Below, one piece after another: positions 23,666 to 30,589 of a DNA stretch of 32,831 nucleotides. How positions within the stretch are numbered: the stretch's first letter is position 1; every line of letters begins with the position of its first letter. The translations under genes were made by a program, and so were the position numbers. Source of the DNA: Micromonospora sp. ALFpr18c (GTDB taxonomy: Bacteria; Actinomycetota; Actinomycetes; Mycobacteriales; Micromonosporaceae). The stretch is from NCBI RefSeq assembly GCF_008868155.1, contig NZ_WBKR01000046.1:1-32831 (forward strand), written 5' to 3'. The notes beneath the pieces are model-generated. The model did not search any database. It was given only the letters and a program-made list of their open reading frames with translations, and was not told the origin of the DNA.

Positions 23666-23725
23666 ACGTGCGGTGGGTCTACGTGCGGTGGGTCTACGTG
23701 CGATGGGTCTACGTGCGATGGATCA
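23666..23725. repeat. 15-bp tandem repeat, four copies
   Basis: The unit ACGTGCGGTGGGTCT occurs at 23666-23680 and 23681-23695; a one-base variant follows at 23696-23710 and a more diverged copy at 23711-23725. The last copy contains the stop codon of the minus-strand YtxH-like gene. Only four units with no unique spacers, so it is a minisatellite and not a CRISPR array. Confidence 0.85.
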
Positions 23726-24127
23726 GAGCGTGCTGGCGTTGGTGCCCGAGCCGGACGGCTTGGTGCGGGGGTTGGTGGCCGACGGAGACCCGGAGGTCGT
23801 GCCGACCGGGCTGCTGCCCGCCTTGGCACCCACGGTGGCGGGCGTGCCGGCGAACGCGTCGTCGGCGGCGGTCAGTTCCTGCTTGCCGGTGCTGCCGTTG
23901 CCGGTGCCCAGCTTCTCGCCCAGCCTGGTCTGGCCAAGCTTGTCCTTGCCCTCGCTGTAGAGCTTGTTGGCCTGGGCCTGCGCGACCCCGGCCGCCTCCT
24001 GGACGGTCGGGTGGTCGAGCACCTTGCGGCCCCGGACCACGAGCTCTTCGTACTTTTCCCGGCCGGCACGGGCGCCCAGGACGAATCCCGCAGCCAGCCC
24101 GCCAAGAAACATGATCTTTCCGCGCAT
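23723..24127 (-). CDS. YtxH-like small membrane-associated protein
   Basis: A 134-residue protein. MRGKIMFLGGLAAGFVLGARAGREKYEEL-type sequence at the N-terminus gives one glycine-rich membrane segment followed at once by a charged stretch, the hallmark of YtxH-like proteins. A helical middle (about 30-70, with HPTVQEAAG and KDKLGQTRLGEKLG) is followed by a disordered tail rich in S, T, G, P and N. Such proteins are common in actinomycetes, often stress-linked, and have no known enzyme activity. I chose the ATG at 24125-24127 because GGAAGGAG lies just upstream; a longer start at 24190 would put residues before the membrane segment. Its stop lies in a 15-bp tandem repeat. Confidence 0.75.
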   Translation of the reverse strand: MRGKIMFLGGLAAGFVLGARAGREKYEELVVRGRKVLDHPTVQEAAGVAQAQANKLYSEGKDKLGQTRLGEKLGTGNGSTGKQELTAADDAFAGTPATVGAKAGSSPVGTTSGSPSATNPRTKPSGSGTNASTL

Positions 24128-24241
24128 GGCGGCTCCTTCCGTACCTGACGCGCCGTCGCCTCGGCGAGTTGCCTCGTCGGGAGCGACCAATTCGCGCCTG
24201 CGTCCTCTGTCCGCAGCTAACTACCCATCCTGCTCTCCGCT

Positions 24242-24253
24242 CAAGCATGCTTG
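24242..24253. promoter_or_regulatory. Perfect 12-bp palindrome upstream of the YtxH-like gene
   Basis: CAAGCATGCTTG reads the same on both strands. It lies about 115 bases before the YtxH-like start and 136 bases before the tRNA gene, in a stretch that is AT-richer than average. It could be a binding site for a dimeric regulator of either gene; nothing more can be said. Confidence 0.25.
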
Positions 24254-24388
24254 TGCCGGGATGGCGATTTACCCGAATTGTCGATGCAGGGGCGGGGGAG
24301 GAACCCACTGGACCACCACCCCGGGATGTCCTGTACTCTTGTCCCGTCGCACAGCGCCGGCGAGATCCGGATTCTGGGCGGTGCACGA

Positions 24389-24461
24389 TCCCCTGTAGCT
24401 CAATTGGCAGAGCAGCCGGCTGTTAACCGGCAGGTTATTGGTTCGAGTCCAATCGGGGGAG
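24389..24461 (+). tRNA. tRNA-Asn (anticodon GTT)
   Basis: A complete 73-base cloverleaf. The acceptor stem TCCCCTG pairs with CGGGGGA (one T-G pair), the D arm is GCTC/GAGC, the anticodon stem is GCCGG/CCGGC with loop CTGTTAA (anticodon GTT), and the T arm ATTGG/CCAAT carries the TTCGAGT loop. The discriminator base is G and CCA is not encoded, usual for actinomycetes. A terminator follows at 24473. Confidence 0.97.
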
Positions 24462-24472
24462 CTCTTCCACGT

Positions 24473-24503
24473 AACGCCCGTCGGCAGCACGCCGACGGGC
24501 GTT
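24473..24503 (+). terminator. Terminator of tRNA-Asn
   Basis: AACGCCCGTCGGC (24473-24485) pairs perfectly over 13 bases with 24491-24503 around a 5-base loop. It begins 12 bases after the tRNA and is followed by TGTCG-like sequence with little T. Confidence 0.8.
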
Positions 24504-24620
24504 GTCGCGTACGTGGCCCTCCGGTTTCGCCCTCCCTCGACGAGCCCGCCCGGCAGGATGGTCGATGTCGACTTAGACTCCCGCTGCGTCGATTGATGCG
24601 TCGATTCCTGGGTGGTGTGG

Positions 24621-26744
24621 ATGTCCGGACGAGGGGGCTTTGGGCGGGCCACGCTGATCGCGGTGGCGGTCGTGCTGGCCTGGCTGGTGATCGGCGGCGT
24701 CGCCGGCCCGTACGCGGGACGCCTCAGCGAGGTCGCCACCAACGACAACGCCGCCTTCCTGCCCACCGACGCCGAGGCGACCCGTGCCCAGGACCTCGCC
24801 GGCGGATTCGTCGACCGGGAGACCGTTCCGGCGTTGGTGGTCTACGAACGGCGCTCGGGGATCACCGACGCCGACCGGCAGCAGGTGAGCGCCGACGCCG
24901 CCCGGTTCGCCCAGATCCCCGGCGTGGTCACCCCGCTGCCCCCGCCCATCCCCAGCGAGGACGGCCAGGCCCTCCAGATCGTCGTGCCGGTGGACGACGC
25001 CGAGGGTGAGGAGATCGGCGCGGTCGTCGAACAGTTGCGCGACATCACCGGCGACGGCCGCGGCGGGCTCACCGTGGACGTCGCCGGCCCGGCCGGCCTG
25101 CTCGCCGACCTCATCGAGGTCTTCTCCGCCATCGACGGGCCCCTGCTGCTGGTCACCCTGGTCGTCGTGCTGATCATCCTGCTGATCGTCTACCGCAGCC
25201 CGGTGCTCTGGATCTTCCCGCTGCTCGCCGTCGGCATGTCGTACGCCCTCGCGTCGGTGTTCGTCTACCTGCTCGCCGACGCCGACGTGGTCAAGCTCAA
25301 CGGGCAGGCCCAGGGCATCCTCACCGTGCTCGTCTTCGGCGCCGGCACCGACTACGCGCTGCTGCTCATCGCCCGCTACCGGGAGGAACTGCACCGGCAC
25401 GACCGGCCGTGGGACGCCATGCGTACCGCCTGGAGGGGCGCCGCGCCGGCCATCATCGCGTCCGGCGGCACGGTCATCGTCAGCCTGCTCTGCCTGCTGC
25501 TGTCCAGCCTCAACTCCAACCGGGCGCTCGGCCCGGTCGCCGCCATCGGCATCGCCGCCACCCTGCTGGTGATGCTCACCTTCCTGCCCGCGCTGCTGGT
25601 GATCGGCGGCCGGTGGGCGTTCTGGCCCCGACGGCCCCGAGCCGACCAGGCCGATCCGCGGGCCGAGCACGGCACCTGGAGCCGCGTCGCCGGCTTCGTG
25701 GCCCGGCACGCCCGACCGATCTGGTTGAGCACCGCCGTCGTGCTGGCCGTCCTCACGCTCGGCCTCACCCAGCTCGGCGCCACCACGCTCGGCCAGTCCG
25801 ACCTGTTCACGCAGCGCACCGACTCGGTGGACGGCCAGGAGGTGATCGCCCGGCACTACCCGGCCGGCACCGGCAGCCCGGCCACCATCTTCACCACCGA
25901 ACAGACCGCCCGGCAGGTCGCCCAGGTGGCGCAGGGCGTGCCCGGCGTCGCCGACGTCCGTCCGCTGACCGCCGGCGCGCAGACCGGCCCGCCGCAGGAG
26001 AACGCCGCACCGAAGGTCGTCGACGGGCGGGTGCAACTCCAGGCGACCCTGGCCGACCCGCCGGACAGCGACGGCGCCGAACGGACCATCCGCGAGCTGC
26101 GGGTCGCCGTCCACCAGGTGCCCGGCGCGGACGCCGTGGTCGGCGGCTTCACCGCGATCGACGTGGACACCTCCGACGCCGCGAAGCGCGACCAGAACGT
26201 CATCATCCCGATCGTGCTGGTGGTCATCGCCGTCATCCTGGCGCTGCTGCTGCGTGCCCTGCTCGCCCCGGTGCTGCTGATCGCCACCGTGCTGCTCAGC
26301 TTCGCGGCGACCCTCGGCCTCTGCGCGCTGCTGTTCCGGCACGTCTTCGGCTTCCCCGGCGTGGACTCGTCGTTCCCGCTGTTCGCGTTCGTCTTCCTGG
26401 TCGCGCTCGGCATCGACTACAACATCTTCCTGATGAGCCGGGTCCGCGAGGAGTCGGTCAAGCGGGGCACCCGCGCCGGTGTGCTGGCCGGCCTCGCCGT
26501 CACCGGCGGGGTGATCACCTCCGCCGGCATCGTGCTCGCCGCGACCTTCTCCGCCCTCGCCGTGCTGCCCCTGGTGATCCTGGTCGAGTTGGGTACGGCG
26601 GTCGCCATCGGGGTACTGATCGACACGATCATCGTCCGGTCGCTGCTGGTGCCGGCACTCGCGTACGACATCGGGCCGAAGGTCTGGTGGCCGGGCCGGT
26701 TGTCCCGGGCGAACGGTGAGCGGGAGGCGCGCGATGCTGGCTGA
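24621..26744 (+). CDS. MMPL-family (RND superfamily) transporter
   Basis: A roughly 707-residue membrane protein with the two-repeat MMPL plan. The first membrane helix (ATLIAVAVVLAWLVIGG) is followed by an extracytoplasmic domain (about 35-165), five to six helices including the GAGTDYALLLIARYREEL motif, a second helix-domain pair, and a final bundle with LGIDYNIFLMSRVREE. The two GxxxDY segments carry the aspartate-tyrosine pairs used for proton-driven export. Related proteins export lipids and hydrophobic metabolites. There are GTG codons at 24612 and 24615 as well as the ATG at 24621; none has a strong ribosome site. It overlaps the following FAD oxidase gene by 11 bases. Cargo unknown. 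Confidence 0.9.
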   Translation: MSGRGGFGRATLIAVAVVLAWLVIGGVAGPYAGRLSEVATNDNAAFLPTDAEATRAQDLAGGFVDRETVPALVVYERRSGITDADRQQVSADAARFAQIPGVVTPLPPPIPSEDGQALQIVVPVDDAEGEEIGAVVEQLRDITGDGRGGLTVDVAGPAGLLADLIEVFSAIDGPLLLVTLVVVLIILLIVYRSPVLWIFPLLAVGMSYALASVFVYLLADADVVKLNGQAQGILTVLVFGAGTDYALLLIARYREELHRHDRPWDAMRTAWRGAAPAIIASGGTVIVSLLCLLLSSLNSNRALGPVAAIGIAATLLVMLTFLPALLVIGGRWAFWPRRPRADQADPRAEHGTWSRVAGFVARHARPIWLSTAVVLAVLTLGLTQLGATTLGQSDLFTQRTDSVDGQEVIARHYPAGTGSPATIFTTEQTARQVAQVAQGVPGVADVRPLTAGAQTGPPQENAAPKVVDGRVQLQATLADPPDSDGAERTIRELRVAVHQVPGADAVVGGFTAIDVDTSDAAKRDQNVIIPIVLVVIAVILALLLRALLAPVLLIATVLLSFAATLGLCALLFRHVFGFPGVDSSFPLFAFVFLVALGIDYNIFLMSRVREESVKRGTRAGVLAGLAVTGGVITSAGIVLAATFSALAVLPLVILVELGTAVAIGVLIDTIIVRSLLVPALAYDIGPKVWWPGRLSRANGEREARDAG

Positions 26745-27767
26745 GACCGACGTGGTCATCGTCGGCGGCGGCCTGGCCGGCCTCGCCGCCGCGCGCCGGC
26801 TGCACCGTGCCGGCGTGCCCTGGCGGCTGCTGGAGGCCGGCGGCCGGCTCGGCGGGCGGGTCGCCACCGACGTCGTCGACGGCTACCTGATCGACCGGGG
26901 CTTCCAGGTGCTCAACACCGCCTACCCCCGGCTCGGCACGCTGCTCGACACCGACCGGCTCAACCTCGGCTACTTCACCTCCGGCGTGCTCGTCCGCAGG
27001 GGCGACGACCTGCTGCGACTGGTCAACCCGCTGCGCGAGCCGACCGGCGGGCCACGCACCGCCCTTCCAGTCACGTCCTCGCGATGGTGTTGCGCTCCTT
27101 CGCCCGCGGCCGCATCGGTCTGCCCGCCGAGGGGATGGCCGCGCTGCCCCGGGCCGTGGCCGACCCGCTGCCGGCCGATCTGCTCGACCTGGACATCCCG
27201 GTCGCCGAGGTCGCGCCCGGCCGGGTCCGCACCCAGGCCGGCGACATCCGCTGCCGGGCCGTCGTGGTCGCCGTCGATCCGCCCGCCGCGTCCGCGCTGC
27301 TGCCGGCCCTGACGACGGTACGCATGCACAGCTACACCACCTACTACCACAGCGCACCGGAGCCGCCGCTCGCCGAGCCGATCCTGCTCGTCGACGGCGA
27401 CCGGCGGGAGATCGTGGCGAACACGGTGGTGCTCAGCAACGCCGCCAGAACCTACGCGCCCGCCGGACGGCACCTCGTCGCGACGTCGGTGGTCGGCCCG
27501 ACGGCCCCACCCGAGCCGACCGTACGGGCCGAGTTGACCCGGCTGTACGGGCGGTCCACAGCCGACTGGACCCACCTCACCACCGTCGCCGTGCCGAACG
27601 CGCTGCCCGCCGCGCCACCACCGCAGGGGCGGCTGCGTAAGCCGGTCGCGATGGGGGAGGGGTTGTTCGTGGCCGGTGACCACCGCGACAGCCCATCGAT
27701 CCAGGGCGCTCTCGCCAGCGGCTGGCGGGCCGCCGGGGCGGTGCTGGAGGAGCTGCGCGCGGGCTGA
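26734..27767 (+). pseudogene. FAD-dependent amine-oxidase/protoporphyrinogen-oxidase-like gene with internal deletion
   Basis: The 5' part (ATG at 26734, GGGAGG upstream) encodes a classic FAD-binding start, VVIVGGGLAGLAAARRLH, then LLEAGGRLGGRVATD and up to LLRLVNPLREPTG at about residue 108. At about 27063-27066 the reading frame changes: the rest of the protein (from SSHVLAMVLRSFARGRIGLP, including VVVAVDPPAA and the C-terminal FAD block LFVAGDHRDSPSIQGAL-ASG) lies in the next frame and stops at 27765-27767. Intact family members are about 60-70 residues longer just at this joint, so an out-of-frame deletion is the simplest reading. A sequencing error alone would not explain the missing residues. 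The stop of the broken first frame lies at about 27312. Confidence 0.8.
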
Positions 27768-27810
27768 GCCCCGACTCGAAACAGGACACCGCCGCCGAAG
27801 TTGATCACCT

Positions 27811-28770
27811 ATGATCCCCGCCATGCCCGCCCACTTCCCGGCCCTCTCCTTCGACGCAGGTGTCGCGTACCCCGAGGTCAACGACCTGCGTAAGGCGCTC
27901 GACGCCGCCGACTGGCCCGCCGTCCGGGCGGTGTTCGCCGACCGCGACCCCGCCACCCGGACGCTGCTGGTCGGGGCCGCCGGCGACCAGGACGGGACCG
28001 AGCCGTTCCTGCGGCGGGCGTACGACGACGACCCGACCGACGCCCTCACCGGCACGCTGCTCGGCAACTGCCTCATCCGCACCGGCTGGCGGATCCGCAG
28101 CGCCGCCCGCGCCCAGTACGTGAGCCGTTCGCAGTTCGGCCAGTTCCACGAGTACCTGCGTCGCGCCGAGCAGGTGCTCATCGACGTCACCGCCCGACAC
28201 GAGGACGACCCGGCCGCCTGGACCCAGCGGATCACCCTCGCCCGAGGTCTGGAGCTGGGGCAGAACGAGGCCCGTCGCCGCTACGACCGGCTGGCCCGAC
28301 ATCACCCCCACCACCTGCCCGCGCAGGCGAGCCTGCTGCAACAGCTCTGCCCGAAGTGGAGCGGCGACTGGGACCGGATGTTCGGCTTCGCCCGCGAGTG
28401 CGCCCAGGCCGCGCCCGCCGGGGCACCCAACGCCGCACTGATCGCCGAGGCCCACCTGGAACGCTGGCTCGACGTCGACACCGAGCGGGAACGCGCGGCG
28501 TACCTGCGCAGCACCCCCGTCGTCGACGAGATCATGCAGGCCGGGCAGCGATCCGTGCTGCACCCGGACCACGTCGACCGGGGCGACTGGGTGTGGGTCC
28601 GTTCGACGTTCGCGCTGATGTTCAGCCTCACCGAACAGTGGACCGCGGCCGCGAGCCAGTTCACCGCCCTCGGCAACCTCGGCACCGAGTACCCGTGGAC
28701 CTACGTCGACGGGGCTGAAGGCTTCACGAAGTACCGCGCGAAGGCGTACGCGAAGGGTGGCCAGTCATGA
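27811..28770 (+). CDS. Hypothetical helical-repeat protein (DUF4034-like)
   Basis: A 319-residue soluble, alpha-helical protein without signal peptide. It begins with a helix pair (NDLRKALDAADWPAVRAVFADRD) and contains helical repeats of TPR-like character, among them DPAAWTQRITLARGLELGQNEARRRYDRL and LCPKWSGDWDRMFGFARECA; the last resembles a block seen in DUF4034 proteins. No catalytic motif is evident. ATG 27811 is the longest start; ATG 27823 is also possible. The stop overlaps the M16-like peptidase gene (ATGA), so it may be a partner of that protein. Function unknown. Confidence 0.8.
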   Translation: MIPAMPAHFPALSFDAGVAYPEVNDLRKALDAADWPAVRAVFADRDPATRTLLVGAAGDQDGTEPFLRRAYDDDPTDALTGTLLGNCLIRTGWRIRSAARAQYVSRSQFGQFHEYLRRAEQVLIDVTARHEDDPAAWTQRITLARGLELGQNEARRRYDRLARHHPHHLPAQASLLQQLCPKWSGDWDRMFGFARECAQAAPAGAPNAALIAEAHLERWLDVDTERERAAYLRSTPVVDEIMQAGQRSVLHPDHVDRGDWVWVRSTFALMFSLTEQWTAAASQFTALGNLGTEYPWTYVDGAEGFTKYRAKAYAKGGQS

Positions 28771-30449
28771 TCCAGCACCTGGACGTGGACGGGGTGCCCA
28801 CGCTGCTCGCCCCCACCGGCGGGCCGATGCACGCCGGGCTGACCTTCCGGGTCGGCACCGCCGACGAGACCCTCGGACGCGCCGGCATCACCCACCTCAT
28901 CGAACACCTCGCGCTGGCACCGCTCGGGCTGGCCGACTACCACGTCAACGGCATGACCGCCCCCACCTTCACCATGTTCCACACCCAGGGCTCCGAGACG
29001 GACATCGCGGCGTTCCTCACCGCCGTCTGCGCGCACCTCTCCGACCTGCCGGCGGCGAGGCTGGACGTCGAGAAGGAGATCCTGCGCACCGAATGGAGCA
29101 GTCGGGGCGCCGCCGCCGCCGAGATCCCGCTGTGGCGGCACGGTGCCCGGGACTTCGGGTTGAGCAGCTACCCGGAGTGGGGGCTCGGCGCGCTCACCGT
29201 CGACGACCTGCGCGAGTGGACCGCCCGGTGGTTCACCCGGGAGAACGCCGTGCTCTGGATCACCGGTGACCGGGTGCCCGCCGGCCTGCGGCTCCCGCTG
29301 CCCGGCGGGGTGCGGCAGCCGATGCCGGTGGCCTCGTCGGCGCTGCCGCAGACGCCCGCGTACTTCGTCAGCGGCGCCCGCGCCGTGGTACTCGACTCGG
29401 TGGTACGACGCAGCACCGCCGCGAACATCTTCGCCGGGGTGCTGAAGCGCGAGCTGTACCGGTCGCTGCGCCAGGACGCCGGCCTGTCGTACACGACCAC
29501 CACCGCGTACGAGCCGCGCGGTGACGGGTACGCCACCCTGCGGGCCCTCGCCGACGCGCTGGCGGAGAAGCAGGACGCCGTACTCGGCGGCTTCATCGAC
29601 GTCCTCGCCAAGATGCGCGTCGGGCGGATCGAACAGGCGGACCTCGACGCCACCATCGCCAAGCGGGAGGACCTCCTCGGCACCGCGGAGGTGGACGCCG
29701 CGCGGCTGCCGTCGTACGCCCTCAACGTGCTGACCGGGCAGCCGAACCTCACCATCGACGATTACCGGGCCGAGTTGAAGGCCGTCAACCTCGCCGACCT
29801 GCACGAGGTGGCCGAGGAGGTGACGGCGTCGGCGCTGCTGATGGTGCCGGGCGGCCACACCGCCGCCTGGGCCGGCTTCGTCGCCGCACCCACCCACTCC
29901 ACCGACACCGTCGACGGCACGACGTACCGCGCGAAGGAGGGCGCCGGCGGGATCCGCATCGGCGCGGACGGGGTGACCTACCTGCGGGCGGAGGGGCCGC
30001 TGACCGTCCGCTACGCCGACTGCTCCGCCATGCTCACCTGGCCCGACGGCGCGCGACAGCTCATCGGCGCGGACGCCATCGTGCTGCACATCGAACCGAC
30101 CATGCTCGAGGTGCCGCCGGCGACAATCCAGAGCATCGACGCACGGGTGCCCGCCGACCGGCACGTCACCATGCCGGCCCGCACACCGGACCAGATCCCC
30201 CAGCCGAAGCCGATCGCCCGCGAGGCCGGCTCCGCCAGACGTTCCTGGTGGGAGATCCCGGTCATGGTGCTCAGCGGGCTGGGCACCCTGCTGATGGGCG
30301 GCCTCTGCCTGGTGCTGACCATCGGCACACTCGCCGCCGAAGAGAGCGACCCGGACGAAGCGTGGTTCTGGGGCGTCATCGCGGTCGGGTGGGTGCTCAC
30401 TATTATCCTCGCGTTGCCCATCGTGCTGCTGAAGCGACGACGGCAGTGA
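28767..30449 (+). CDS. M16-family (insulinase-like) peptidase with C-terminal membrane helices
   Basis: A 560-residue protein. Near the N-terminus H43-L-I-E46-H47 is the inverted zinc motif HxxEH of M16 peptidases, and E102 and E109 keep the seven-residue spacing of the downstream glutamates, so the active site appears intact. GVLKRELYRSLRQDAGLSYTT (about residues 222-242) is the block seen in the second M16 half-domain, with the R/Y pair. After about residue 400 comes an uncharacterised beta-rich segment and a proline-rich linker, then two membrane helices (about 495-517 and 530-552) ending in KRRRQ. Soluble M16 enzymes normally lack such anchors. It is coupled to the preceding gene by an ATGA overlap. 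Substrate unknown. Confidence 0.85.
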   Translation: MIQHLDVDGVPTLLAPTGGPMHAGLTFRVGTADETLGRAGITHLIEHLALAPLGLADYHVNGMTAPTFTMFHTQGSETDIAAFLTAVCAHLSDLPAARLDVEKEILRTEWSSRGAAAAEIPLWRHGARDFGLSSYPEWGLGALTVDDLREWTARWFTRENAVLWITGDRVPAGLRLPLPGGVRQPMPVASSALPQTPAYFVSGARAVVLDSVVRRSTAANIFAGVLKRELYRSLRQDAGLSYTTTTAYEPRGDGYATLRALADALAEKQDAVLGGFIDVLAKMRVGRIEQADLDATIAKREDLLGTAEVDAARLPSYALNVLTGQPNLTIDDYRAELKAVNLADLHEVAEEVTASALLMVPGGHTAAWAGFVAAPTHSTDTVDGTTYRAKEGAGGIRIGADGVTYLRAEGPLTVRYADCSAMLTWPDGARQLIGADAIVLHIEPTMLEVPPATIQSIDARVPADRHVTMPARTPDQIPQPKPIAREAGSARRSWWEIPVMVLSGLGTLLMGGLCLVLTIGTLAAEESDPDEAWFWGVIAVGWVLTIILALPIVLLKRRRQ

Positions 30450-30515
30450 TGAGGTGGGGCCGGATCGCTGCTGGCCCGTGATCCACCGGGCGGGTTAAGA
30501 TCTGGCGCGGTGTCA

Positions 30516-30589
30516 GGGGCGGTAGCTCAGCCGGTTAGAGCAGGGGACTCATAATCCCTCGGTCGCGGGTTCGAGTCCCGCCCGCCCCA
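30516..30589 (+). tRNA. tRNA with CAT anticodon (Ile2-like or elongator Met); integration site
   Basis: A complete 74-base cloverleaf: acceptor GGGGCGG/CCGCCCC, D arm GCTC/GAGC, anticodon stem GGGGA/TCCCT with loop CTCATAA (anticodon CAT at 30550-30552), T arm GCGGG/CCCGC with TTCGAGT, discriminator A, no encoded CCA. The anticodon arm and variable loop (GACTCATAATC, then GGTCGC) resemble bacterial tRNA-Ile2, whose CAT is modified to lysidine to read ATA, more than elongator tRNA-Met, but annotation programs may call Met. A TAAGAT box at 30496-30501 could be its -10. The recombinase gene on the other strand ends inside it. Confidence 0.95.

Noticed and set aside
23666..23725. CRISPR-like repeat array
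   Set aside because: Units are 15 bases, directly adjacent, without unique spacers, and no cas genes are present; it is a minisatellite.
23088..23960. Plus-strand frame crossing the isomerase and the YtxH-like gene
   Set aside because: It is out of frame with the isomerase, arginine-rich and unsupported.
24389..24461. tRNA-Asn as a second integration site
   Set aside because: No integrase and no repeat of its 3' end is seen nearby; the genes on both sides look chromosomal.
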